DNA from: an uncultured Verrucomicrobiota bacterium
GTDB taxonomy: Bacteria > Verrucomicrobiota > Verrucomicrobiia > Palsa-1439
Reading direction: 5' to 3'
NCBI GenBank assembly: GCA_903825695.1
Contig: CAIKBP010000016.1
Span: 1-13,032 of the forward strand
Length of the DNA stretch: 13,032 bases
In this document: positions 1-8,588 of the stretch, one piece after another
Position numbering within the stretch: position 1 is the stretch's first letter
Layout of the letters: every line of letters begins with the position of its first letter
Made by a program: the position numbers and the translations under genes
Notes under the pieces: generated by a model
What the model was told of the DNA's origin: nothing
Seen by the model: the letters and a program-made list of their open reading frames with translations, nothing else
Databases searched by the model: none

Positions 1-3000
1 ATCGTCTTGCCGTCCAACTCGCAACGTAAACCAGTGATTGCGCCCGTGTCGCTAGGGTTGACGTGCGCTTTCTTCTCGATGAGTGGCACGTAATCCGCGC
101 GATTCCAGTATGTATCACCCAACTCCTTCCACTCGTGTGGATGATTGTTGAGCGCTTCTGCGAACGCCTGCTCCGCAATCGCCTTGTCGCGACGAAGATG
201 GAGCATATTCTCAGCATCCTTAGTCAGGCTGTCATGAAGGACTTTTTCCGATGTTCCCTCGACCTTGCGTATTGGCATAGCGCGCAAAGCTTCCAAAGTC
301 GCTTGTCGGAAATCATCCTTCGTCGCAGCGACGTCTTGCTCGGTGTAGGCGAATGAAAATAAGCGACTGTTAAGAAGAGCTAGGACATAAGACGCGGAAG
401 GTTTTTTAACTGTCATCTTAAAGCAATAGATGTCTTTCTTGGTCACGAACGTGTCTTCGACCTTCACGCACATTAGCCGGTCATTTCGATTGATCAGTCG
501 CCTAACCAAGATTCGCGGCCCTTCAAAGAACTCAAGGGAATTGGGGCATTCGGGAAGATGATCGCCATAGTGTACGTACTGGGTTGCGGGCTCAATTTCG
601 TAACGGTCAAGCTTCCCGATGAAGTATGGTTTCCAATCTTTGCTCTTTGGTTGCGTCGCCACATCTTCCGTGCGCGTAAGAATACCTCTCGCGGACTTGG
701 CAATCTTGCCAAGGGAGACGGTTTTCCCCGGATCGGAGAACTTCTGCAGAACTAGAGAGCATTGTGGGTCGAGCGTGACAATCCGTCGGCCCTTTAACCA
801 CTCGAATTGACGAATCCTCTTATAGGTCAAGCCGTCGAGGACTGCCCTGGCATGCTTGGGGAAAGCGAACGTCCTGACTACGTGATCCTCCTGAGCTTCC
901 GGCTTCGCAAACACCACGATACCGGTGTCAACATATGCGTCGGGAAATACGTCAAATGGCAAGTTTACGACAAACTCGACGGCGAAGCACTGTAGCATCT
1001 CTTCACGAAGCGCTGCAAAATTGACTCCCGTTTGCCAAGTTTGAGGTACGATCTGTCCAATCCGTCCGCCCTTTGCAGTAAGCGCATTAGCTCGTCCCAT
1101 AAAGGCAACATAGGCATCTGCGTTGTCCCTGCACGCACTAAACTGAGATCGCAGGAAGGCCTCGTCCCCAATCGTACCATAGGGCGGATTACCCACCACA
1201 ATGTCGAAGCCTGCGTTCTCGCGCGAATACACTTCTGGAAATTCAACAGACCAGTGGAAGGGACGTTTGGTAGCAGGCTCCGGGGAAAACTTTCTCAATG
1301 GCTCATTCAGCGGCTCGGCGATGTGGCGCGTTTCCACTTCGACTTCATCGAGCAGCTTGCGTTTCTTGTTGTCGTCATCGGTCGCACGGGCTTGTTGCCG
1401 CAAGGTGATGAGATGTTCGAGGTCCTTGTTGGGAATAGCGGCCTTCTCCCAGAGTTTCGCGCCGGGGAGGTAGCCGATGAGCGAGTTGCCGACTTTGACG
1501 TTCTGGTTGAGGATAAGCGGAAGCTTGCGACCATTAGAAGTAACGCGGTCGAACGCCTTCATAATGAGGTTGACGCTTGCCAGCTCGGCAGCTTCTTCAT
1601 CGAGGTCCACCCCGTAGAGGTTCTCTTCGAGTATGATCTTCGGGTAGCTGAGCAACAACTTCGGCAGTGATTTGATGGTTGCCAGAACCTCGAGTTGCTC
1701 GCCCGTCCGCGTGTCTTTGCGCAACCGAGCATTCTCCTTCAGTAGGCGCTCGTTACAGCGTTCGTAGAATTTGGCCAACACGTCGAAGGCATAGATTAGG
1801 AATGAGCCGCTGCCGCAGGCGGGATCGAGCACCTTAAGTTTGCGCGCTTCATGTCCGGCATTCAGACCGTGCTGGGCTTCGAGTTCCTGTAGTTTTCTGC
1901 CGAGCGTATTGTCCACGATGTAACGGACGATGTATGTTGGCGTGTAGTAGATGCCCGCGCCTTTGCGGATGTCACGGCGTTCGGCCAGTTCGATACGTCC
2001 GTCTTTGAGTTCCAGGCGATGGCCAAGATAACTTTCGTACGTGTTGCCGAGAACATCGGAACTGAATTTACGGAAGGTGATGGCTGTGATTTCGTCAAAA
2101 ACCTTTTCCAGACAATCATTGCCGACGGTGACTTTCTCACTGGGGTGCTTCGGGCTGAAAATCTCGGTGTTGTGCTTGCGATCCATCCCCGCGCAAAACT
2201 CGAGGAAGTCGCGGTAAAGTTTACCTTCGGCGGCATAGCTCCGGCGTGCTTTGAAACCACTGAGCATCGCCTCAATAACACCAAAGTCGTCCAGCAACTC
2301 GCGGTCATCGGCAAAACGAATGATGACAAGCCGGTCGAGGATGCGCTGCACGACGCGGCGCAACTTGTCGAGATCGGGTTGGCCCGCCATGAGGATGACT
2401 TCGTTGTCGCGGTTGCGATCAAGGATGTCCTGCCCGAGCAACTTGCGCCAAAGCTTCAAGTTCTCGAGAAAACTTCGGTCGAGATCTTCCTTGGCTTCGA
2501 TCTTCGCGAAGTGTTCAAGGCTTTCGCGTTCGATGTTCGCTTTGGCGAGACGGTTAAGGTCTTCGATTCGTCTCTGGTAATCCTGCGGATCGTCGAACGC
2601 GAGGATCAGGCGTTCTTGGTCGGCGTCGAAGACATGAAGCCGCTCGAAGTTGGTCAGGATTGCCCACTTAATCTTTGCTTGGCGGGCGTATTTGAAAGCC
2701 TGTTTCTCTTCGGGTGTTCGGTCGCCGCGCCGCTCGGTCGATTTGGGTATCAGCCCAAACCGTTTTACTTCGACGAAGATTCTCGGTTCGCCGCGCAAAA
2801 GCAACCCGATATCTGCAAAGCCCGCCTCGCGGACGTAGCGTTGGCGATTGTACTCGTTGGGATTCGTGATGTCCCAGCCAAGCGCGGCAAAGAGGTGATC
2901 AACAAAGTTGGCGCTGACATCGGCCTCTGTTCTGGGCTTGGTCTTGTCGCGTTCGTAGCGCTGTAAAAGCTCCGATAGCTTTTGTTGCTGATCAGGCACG

Positions 3001-3005
3001 CGCAC
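1..3005 (-). CDS. Type IIG (Eco57I-like) restriction-modification enzyme, 3' end cut by window edge
   Basis: This is a single-chain restriction endonuclease plus N6-adenine DNA methyltransferase, a cytoplasmic defence against foreign DNA. I translated it through the window and found no stop to the left edge, giving 1001 visible residues. Near the N-terminus is a PD-(D/E)XK nuclease signature: D65, then E79-V80-K81 in FADIGLLL...FVEVKR, typical of HsdR_N-like domains. The methylase follows with motif I DPACGSGSFL (D394) and catalytic motif IV NPPY (N606-Y609). A TaqI-like target-recognition region spans about residues 794-887 (YFIGKLDRYEIEP to LNSRLFSFAY). The order nuclease, methylase, specificity domain is that of gamma-class type IIG enzymes, so no separate S or M subunit is expected. 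An in-frame TAA (3009-3011) lies just upstream, so translation starts at GTG 3005 or GTG 2999; neither has a good Shine-Dalgarno. Family members are usually somewhat longer than 1000 residues, so little is probably missing. The recognition site cannot be read from the sequence. The gene lies 139 bases after a recombinase gene, which suggests horizontal acquisition. Confidence 0.93.
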   Translation of the reverse strand, partial: MRVPDQQQKLSELLQRYERDKTKPRTEADVSANFVDHLFAALGWDITNPNEYNRQRYVREAGFADIGLLLRGEPRIFVEVKRFGLIPKSTERRGDRTPEEKQAFKYARQAKIKWAILTNFERLHVFDADQERLILAFDDPQDYQRRIEDLNRLAKANIERESLEHFAKIEAKEDLDRSFLENLKLWRKLLGQDILDRNRDNEVILMAGQPDLDKLRRVVQRILDRLVIIRFADDRELLDDFGVIEAMLSGFKARRSYAAEGKLYRDFLEFCAGMDRKHNTEIFSPKHPSEKVTVGNDCLEKVFDEITAITFRKFSSDVLGNTYESYLGHRLELKDGRIELAERRDIRKGAGIYYTPTYIVRYIVDNTLGRKLQELEAQHGLNAGHEARKLKVLDPACGSGSFLIYAFDVLAKFYERCNERLLKENARLRKDTRTGEQLEVLATIKSLPKLLLSYPKIILEENLYGVDLDEEAAELASVNLIMKAFDRVTSNGRKLPLILNQNVKVGNSLIGYLPGAKLWEKAAIPNKDLEHLITLRQQARATDDDNKKRKLLDEVEVETRHIAEPLNEPLRKFSPEPATKRPFHWSVEFPEVYSRENAGFDIVVGNPPYGTIGDEAFLRSQFSACRDNADAYVAFMGRANALTAKGGRIGQIVPQTWQTGVNFAALREEMLQCFAVEFVVNLPFDVFPDAYVDTGIVVFAKPEAQEDHVVRTFAFPKHARAVLDGLTYKRIRQFEWLKGRRIVTLDPQCSLVLQKFSDPGKTVSLGKIAKSARGILTRTEDVATQPKSKDWKPYFIGKLDRYEIEPATQYVHYGDHLPECPNSLEFFEGPRILVRRLINRNDRLMCVKVEDTFVTKKDIYCFKMTVKKPSASYVLALLNSRLFSFAYTEQDVAATKDDFRQATLEALRAMPIRKVEGTSEKVLHDSLTKDAENMLHLRRDKAIAEQAFAEALNNHPHEWKELGDTYWNRADYVPLIEKKAHVNPSDTGAITGLRCELDGKT

Positions 3006-3035
3006 AGCTTAACAAACCAAAACCAGCGGGACAAG

Positions 3036-3053
3036 CCCCGAACCAGTTCGGGG
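3036..3053. repeat. Perfect dyad (8-bp arms, 2-bp spacer) before the restriction gene
   Basis: The arms CCCCGAAC (3036-3043) and GTTCGGGG (3046-3053) are exact reverse complements around a 2-base centre. In RNA from the minus strand this folds as a 7-bp stem with a 4-base loop. It lies 31 bases upstream of the GTG start of the restriction enzyme and about 90 bases past the recombinase stop. No U-tract follows directly, so it is a poor intrinsic terminator. It could be an operator for the restriction gene or a leader structure. Its right arm on the minus strand can also pair with a CCCG a few bases on (see findings). Confidence 0.5.
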
Positions 3054-3144
3054 TAAACTCCGCGGGGGGCGCGGGATTCCAGCTTTGAACGCAGCCGTCT
3101 GCATTTCCTCTGTGGGCAGGTGGGACGCGTTTGCGCTACTCACT

Positions 3145-4315
3145 TCAATTCGCGGTGGCGATCTCTGGAGCTTTCGGAGCACTCGATGGTGACGGACGCA
3201 AAGCCCAGAATCTGTCTGCTTCGGTCTTGGAAACCAAACCCTTGTAGTGGCTGTGGAGCATTTCTGTTCCTCCAACGTGACCCATGAAGTGTGCAGTTTG
3301 AATGGGGTTCATGTATGCAGCCAAGTGGTAGCTGGCGTAGGAATGACGGAGGGCGTTGTTGGGCCAGTGTTTGATTCCAGCGGCATGCTTGAGTTGAGGA
3401 AACCTCTTTAGAAATGATTTTTGGTCGACGACAGGTCCGCTTGGCTTCAGGCACAACGCAAGCCATGCCGCGAGTGTGTCGTTGATGGGGATTACTCGTC
3501 GAGAGCGAGTCTTGGCGATGTCCGCCCCGATGACGATCATTCTCTCGTCGGATTTGATCGCCGCCCAATCCAGCCTCATCAATTCTGCAGCGCGTATGCC
3601 GGCAAACAGTCCCAGAGCCATGTACGGCAACAGTTCGAACTCGCCGGCGCGCCGGAGTAACCGATGTGCTTGATCCACCGTTAGCACACCGGGTTCTTTC
3701 TCTTCGCGGGCCGGACGCGCAATGCGCTTCGCCAAGTTGTCGTCCCCCCCACCCGTTCTTGATGGCATAGTTGTAAAGTTGCGTTGCCGTTCTCAGGTTA
3801 TTGAGCCTCGTTCGCGGAGCCAGTCTTGGTGGGCAGCAATGGTGCTGCAATTCCTCAACCGTGATGTCAGTGAGTTGACGGTCACCAAACTCACGCGAGA
3901 AATTATGGAGGAAGTTCCGGAGACCACGTATTGTTCGTTCCCTCCGTCCCGCTGATTTAGTGTCTTCAAGTAACCGAGTCGCCATCTCTGCAACTTGGGG
4001 AGCGGAACGGTGGCTAACAAAGTGTTCCAAGTAATAGCGCACCGCTTCGGTCAGGGTGGCCCCGTGCGGCGCAAGCATTTCGATGCACCGCGCTGTTTCG
4101 ACGCGAACCTCCGAAGGAATGCTAAAAGCCGCTGCCCCTTCTCTTTCACGAGCCGTTCGTGCCCTTTGTGCAAATGTCACGGCTTCGTCCTTCGTGGGAA
4201 ACTGTTTCCGGACGCGCCTGCCATTGACGGCTCCCAAGTCGACCTGATAGCTGGCTGTCCCCGACCTGCGGTATCTACGCCTTCGGATCCTCGGCCATTT
4301 AGCAAAACCTCTCAT
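3145..4315 (-). pseudogene. Tyrosine recombinase (phage-type integrase), frameshifted
   Basis: This would be a site-specific recombinase that integrates or excises DNA through a covalent 3'-phosphotyrosine link. The N-terminal half (ATG 4315, MRGFAKWPRIRRRRY) is in one frame and holds the arm/core-binding region up to LYNYAIKNGW. The catalytic half (DDNLAKRIARPA to the TGA at 3145) is in another. The switch falls at a run of seven G on the coding strand (C7 at 3744-3750). Removing one G gives a continuous 389-residue protein, a normal length for the family. In that numbering the catalytic residues are R241 (AGIRAAEL), probable K268 (IAKTRSRR), R323 (NALRHS), H346 (FMGH) and nucleophile Y357 (HYKGL). 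The first His of the usual HxxR box is Asn320. The frameshift may be a true mutation, a homopolymer sequencing error or a slippage site. No tRNA target is visible nearby. The gene precedes the restriction enzyme on the same strand and probably marks a mobile island. Confidence 0.88.
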
Positions 4316-4552
4316 GGATCAGCCATCTCTACTCCCGATCAATGCACCCGCTTCTCTGGCTTTAGCCGCTTCATGAGGATATACTGAACTTGAGCGCTCA
4401 AGTTTTCAAACACAAAAATACTTCTGTTAGCGAGAGGCGGGGATTGCGCCTCAAGCGATTAACCTGGAGGCGAGAGAAGGGCGGAGTCCAATCTGGCAGA
4501 TGCCAGTTTGTGTAGTATGGGACGGATTACCGGCGGGAGGCGCTACAAGCGA
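4316..4552. other. Non-coding gap between the KGG protein gene and the integrase
   Basis: I found no credible gene here on either strand. Besides the 18-bp palindrome the gap holds two short inverted repeats. One is GAGGCG/CGCCTC at 4434-4439 and 4447-4452 with a 7-base spacer. The other is CTGGCA/TGCCAG around 4495-4508 with a 2-base spacer. Neither is followed by a T-run in the direction of transcription. The gap probably carries the integrase promoter. I looked for a tRNA or tRNA fragment that could act as an attachment site and saw none. Confidence 0.5.
4387..4404. promoter_or_regulatory. Perfect 18-bp palindrome upstream of the integrase, candidate operator
   Basis: The sequence AACTTGAGCGCTCAAGTT equals its own reverse complement over all 18 bases. 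It lies about 70 bases upstream of the integrase ATG. On the coding (minus) strand it is flanked by TTGAAA on one side and TATATC on the other. These resemble -35 and -10 boxes, although the 20-base spacing is longer than ideal. A spacer-less palindrome between promoter-like boxes fits an operator for a dimeric repressor better than a terminator. The binding protein is unknown. The dyad is seen directly; the function is inference. Confidence 0.4.
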
Positions 4553-4828
4553 TCATTTGCTGATAGACAATCCCGTTTTTCTTCTACTTTTTCCGCTTGC
4601 AATGCCCGCCATACGTGCGATCTCGCGTCGGCGTTCGCGAGAAAGTTTCTTGGCGCGAGCCTTCCCACCTTTCAACCCGCCAAGACGCCCTAATAGCGCG
4701 GCTGCTTCGTTCTTGGCTTTGGCGGAAGGCTCGCCGTGAGGTGACCGGAGAGATTCAGTCCCAGCGGCGGCTCGGACCACAGAGACCGCAGTCTGCTTGA
4801 AATCTAGTACACGCTTCTTCTTTGGCAC
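4553..4828 (-). CDS. Small basic KGG-type (histone H1-like) protein
   Basis: This 91-residue protein begins MPKKKRVLDF from a GTG at 4828. It carries the recurrent family core LGRLGGLKGGKARAKKLS (about residues 46-63) followed by ERRREIARMAG. I recognise this Lys/Gly/Arg-rich pattern from many small bacterial proteins labelled hypothetical, KGG-motif or histone H1-like. Typical members start MPKKKR..DFNQ and end in a basic tail, as this one does. The function of the family is not established; nucleic-acid binding is plausible from the charge but unproven. The GTG start is chosen because it reproduces the family N-terminus. The Shine-Dalgarno is weak. It stands alone, 221 bases past the NHL gene and 237 bases before the integrase, so it may be a chromosomal gene at the edge of the island or part of it. 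Confidence 0.75.
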   Translation of the reverse strand: MPKKKRVLDFKQTAVSVVRAAAGTESLRSPHGEPSAKAKNEAAALLGRLGGLKGGKARAKKLSRERRREIARMAGIASGKSRRKTGLSISK

Positions 4829-5049
4829 GGGGGCAATATCCCATAGCGCCTACCAGTTTCCTAGTCGAAACCGCTACGAATCACGACAAACTGATACAGC
4901 ACCAAAAATTTCGCTCGTCGGAGGACGTTCTGTGACACCACCCGTCACTGAGCCTGTTGAAATGCATATCGACTCATGTCCAGTGTCAGCGGACTGTTTT
5001 CAGGCCGAAGTGCCTATCGGCACTTCAGATCGCCAAACAGCAGCCCTTC
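4829..5049. other. Non-coding gap between the NHL-repeat gene and the KGG gene
   Basis: I found no gene in this stretch. It holds a perfect 8-bp hairpin at 5007-5026 (listed separately) and a weak 5-bp inverted repeat GTGAC/GTCAC at 4932-4948. It also holds the string CACTGAGCCTGTTGAAATG at 4946-4964, which resembles a small dispersed palindromic repeat often seen in intergenic DNA of environmental bacteria. The promoter of the KGG gene should lie here, but no convincing -35/-10 pair stands out. Confidence 0.5.
5007..5026 (-). terminator. Perfect hairpin just after the NHL-repeat gene
   Basis: GAAGTGCC (5007-5014) and GGCACTTC (5019-5026) are exact complements with a 4-base loop. The hairpin begins 24 bases beyond the TAG stop (5050-5052) of the NHL-repeat gene on the minus strand, the usual place for a transcription terminator or a 3'-end RNA-stabilising stem. 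No U-tract follows it (the next bases read GGCCTGAAAAC). It is therefore not a textbook intrinsic terminator; the stem is certain and the role is not. Confidence 0.45.
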
Positions 5050-7185
5050 CTACTCTACCGGATCAAGGGCCACATAACCCGTTTCGTTTGTGCCGCTGAA
5101 GAAGCCGGCGCCGAAATTCTGCGACTGGAGCACGATTCCGCTGAACTTCGCCGTTTTATGAGTCACCGGATGCGTGAAGCCGCCAGCGAATGCCCCATTT
5201 TTCGACGTAAGCTTCAGCGTCAGGTTGGTTGCGCCGCCACCCGACACGATCGTAATGGTGTTATTGGTTGCAACCGTCACGTAGTTCGACAACATAGCGC
5301 CAATGTTTCCGCCGCCAAGCGTTAATACGACATTGCCGGTAATGTTGCTCAGGGTGAGCATTGGGCTGCCTTTGGATGGGGCTACGTACTTCGAGCCGAG
5401 CAACGTCACGTTGGTCGTAAAGCCGGCTGGATAATAGCGACTGGAAGATACTGGCGGCTTGATCCAATACGTCGTCGCTTCAATGGTATTGTTCGTAAAA
5501 TTCAGCCAAGTGGCGCATGCGCCTTTCTTCCCGTATAGCGCGCTGTAAAGCGGCGCAGTACCGTGTTTGGAGATTGGAACGGTAGCGCTGAGTTTGGTTC
5601 CATCTCCTAAAACGCCCGATAACTTGCCGCTTCCCGTGGATGCAATCCTCAACGTGCCATAGCCGTAGCCTTGAGGAAGATCCGTATCGCTTGGCGGTTC
5701 CAACACGAAGGTGTACAGGCCCGTCAGAGAACATGGACTTGCCTTACTGAAGGTTGCACGATCCGCGACCAGCTCTGATCGGAAGGCGCTATTGGAAACC
5801 GTGCCCGTGATTTGTTCCGTGCTGGTGGAAATGTCCAAATGCATAATCACGTGCAAAGAATTCGTCCTGGCGACCGTGACCACATTTGTCACGTTGCCGG
5901 TATAATCAAATTGTCCTCCAAAGGCGGCGCTCACTCCGCCCATCGTCAGGTTTGCCGCAAATGAACCTGTCTCGGTCAGCACCAGCTTGAGAGCTCCTAA
6001 ACTTGCTTGAGACGGCGCATTCGTCTGGATAACCAGACCGTTGTAAGTGCCGGTTAACGGAACAAAGGTTGCCAGCATGGCCAATCCACGCCGAATGGTG
6101 TCGTTGTACGTGTCGGCCACATACACGTTGCCAGTGCTGTCAAGGGCAACCCCAGTGGGATAATAAAACCGCGCACTGTTGCCAACACCATTGGCGCTGC
6201 CAGTTTTCTTGGCCATCCCGCCAATGGTGCTCACCACCCAGTTCGTCCCAACCGGCGTAATCTTGCGAATAGTGCTGTTCTCGTAATCGGCCACATAGAC
6301 GTTGCCGGTGCTGTCAAGGGCAACCCCAATGGGATAATAGAACCTCGCAGCGCTGTTCGTGCCGTCAGTACTGCCTTTGCTCCCGACCTTCCCGGCAATG
6401 GTGCTAACCACCCAGTTCGTCCCCACCGGAACAATCCTGCGAATGGTGTTGTTCCCGTAGTCAGCGACATAAATATTGCCGGCCCCGTCCGCAGCAACGC
6501 CTGCGGGACCATAAAATCGAGCAATGCTGTTGGTGCCGTCAGTACTGCCGGACTTCCCGGCCTTCCCTGCAATGGTGCTAACCACCCAATACCCAGACTC
6601 CGGGGTAATCATGCGAATGGTGTTATTCCCATAATCGGCGACATAAACAACACCGGTGCTGTTCACAGCAACGCTCACGGGATTACTGAACAACGCGGAG
6701 GTGCCAATCCCATTGGAGCTGCCAAAATCTCCGGCTTTCCCGGCAATGGTGCTCACTGTCCAAGACCCGGCTGACAAAGCAACCTGGCGAATGGTGTTAT
6801 TCCCATAATCGGCGACATAAACAACACCGGTGCCGTATACCGCAACCGCTGTGGGACTATTAAACAATGCGGAGGTGCCAACAGCGTCGTTGCTGCCGGA
6901 GTTTCCGGATTCCCCGGCAATGGTGACGACCACCCAGTTTGTTCCTGACGGTATAATCCTGCGAATGGTGTTGTTCCCGTAGTCGGCAACAAAAACATCG
7001 CCGGTGCTGCTCACAGCAACGCTCATGGGATTACTGAACAACGCGGAGGTGCCGTATCCATCATTGTCGCCCCCACTCCCGGCGGTCCCGGCGATTGTGG
7101 TGAAGTCGTATATCTGGGCAGAGACCGTGGTCAGGCAGATGCTCAGGATACCCGCTGCCAACAGGAATGTTTTGCCGAGTTTCAT
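5050..7185 (-). CDS. Secreted NHL-repeat protein with C-terminal beta modules
   Basis: This 711-residue exported protein has no recognisable catalytic site. A Sec signal peptide (MKLGKTFLLAAGILSICLTT) probably ends after VSA at residue 23. Six NHL repeats span residues 26-367, each built as TIAG...GtsA.F..P..VAv...G.vYVADyGNNTIR. The VAD motifs sit at 66, 124, 182, 240, 298 and 356, an exact 58-residue spacing. Such repeats form the blades of a beta-propeller, usually a binding scaffold, and six would make one full propeller. The C-terminal half (about 377-711) is rich in Gly, Thr, Asn and Ser and looks like three related beta modules beginning near LTGTYNGL (377), LTGLYTFVL (487) and MLTLSNITG (609). 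Similar proteins are frequent in Verrucomicrobiota. There is no LPXTG-like, membrane or obvious sorting signal at the C-terminus. The start is supported by AGGA 7-8 bases before ATG. It lies 149 bases after the pump permease and is probably a separate unit. Ligand unknown. Confidence 0.85.
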   Translation of the reverse strand: MKLGKTFLLAAGILSICLTTVSAQIYDFTTIAGTAGSGGDNDGYGTSALFSNPMSVAVSSTGDVFVADYGNNTIRRIIPSGTNWVVVTIAGESGNSGSNDAVGTSALFNSPTAVAVYGTGVVYVADYGNNTIRQVALSAGSWTVSTIAGKAGDFGSSNGIGTSALFSNPVSVAVNSTGVVYVADYGNNTIRMITPESGYWVVSTIAGKAGKSGSTDGTNSIARFYGPAGVAADGAGNIYVADYGNNTIRRIVPVGTNWVVSTIAGKVGSKGSTDGTNSAARFYYPIGVALDSTGNVYVADYENSTIRKITPVGTNWVVSTIGGMAKKTGSANGVGNSARFYYPTGVALDSTGNVYVADTYNDTIRRGLAMLATFVPLTGTYNGLVIQTNAPSQASLGALKLVLTETGSFAANLTMGGVSAAFGGQFDYTGNVTNVVTVARTNSLHVIMHLDISTSTEQITGTVSNSAFRSELVADRATFSKASPCSLTGLYTFVLEPPSDTDLPQGYGYGTLRIASTGSGKLSGVLGDGTKLSATVPISKHGTAPLYSALYGKKGACATWLNFTNNTIEATTYWIKPPVSSSRYYPAGFTTNVTLLGSKYVAPSKGSPMLTLSNITGNVVLTLGGGNIGAMLSNYVTVATNNTITIVSGGGATNLTLKLTSKNGAFAGGFTHPVTHKTAKFSGIVLQSQNFGAGFFSGTNETGYVALDPVE
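6085..7110 (-). repeat. Tandem array of six 174-bp units encoding NHL repeats
   Basis: Six coding repeats follow each other with a period of exactly 174 bp and no insertion or deletion. DNA similarity is high in the core encoding VADYGNNTIR, and stretches of tens of bases are identical between the second and third units. The units fall into two kinds: the first three read G.GTSALF and the last three read G..NSARFY/IARFY. This suggests duplication in blocks rather than one unit at a time. Confidence 0.8.
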
Positions 7186-7334
7186 AGGATTTCCTTTCGA
7201 TTCACGATTCTAATTGTGCTTGGGCGACAAGCAATTGTCCAACACAAGCTATCGTCCTGACGGCCGGTATTCTGGCGAAGGATTTGGGCACCACCACGAC
7301 TGCTTTGACGCTTGGTGGCGGTAGTAAAGTCGCA

Positions 7335-8585
<1,251 letters not shown>

Positions 8586-8588
8586 GGT

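Noticed and set aside
2019..2966. Plus-strand open frame of 315 codons opposite the restriction enzyme
   Set aside because: It uses exactly the complementary triplets of the restriction gene, whose minus-strand reading carries the nuclease motif and conserved flanks. No ribosome site or family resemblance supports the plus reading.
3007..3060. Integron attC-like site: GCTTAAC followed by AAACC...GGGAC and a dyad
   Set aside because: GCTTAAC fits the RYYYAAC box, but no matching GTTRRRY box occurs within a plausible distance. The site would also be at the 5' side of the restriction gene rather than after a cassette.
3793..4020. A second frameshift in the integrase N-terminal half
   Set aside because: The frame beginning at 4315 reads sensibly through APRTRLNNLRTATQLYNYA up to the G7 run, so only one shift is needed.
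4316..5049. tRNA gene or tRNA fragment as an integration site for the island
   Set aside because: I looked for a cloverleaf and for a TTCGAAT-type T-arm near the integrase on both strands and saw none. The attachment site may lie left of the window.
6085..7110. Regularly spaced repeats suggesting a CRISPR-like array
   Set aside because: The 174-bp units are fully coding, in frame and encode NHL repeats. There are no short repeats separated by unique spacers.
7186..7334. Terminator between the permease and the NHL gene (CCACCA...TGGTGG around 7290-7320)
   Set aside because: The stem is only 6 bp with a large loop and no T-run on the minus strand, too weak to report as a feature.
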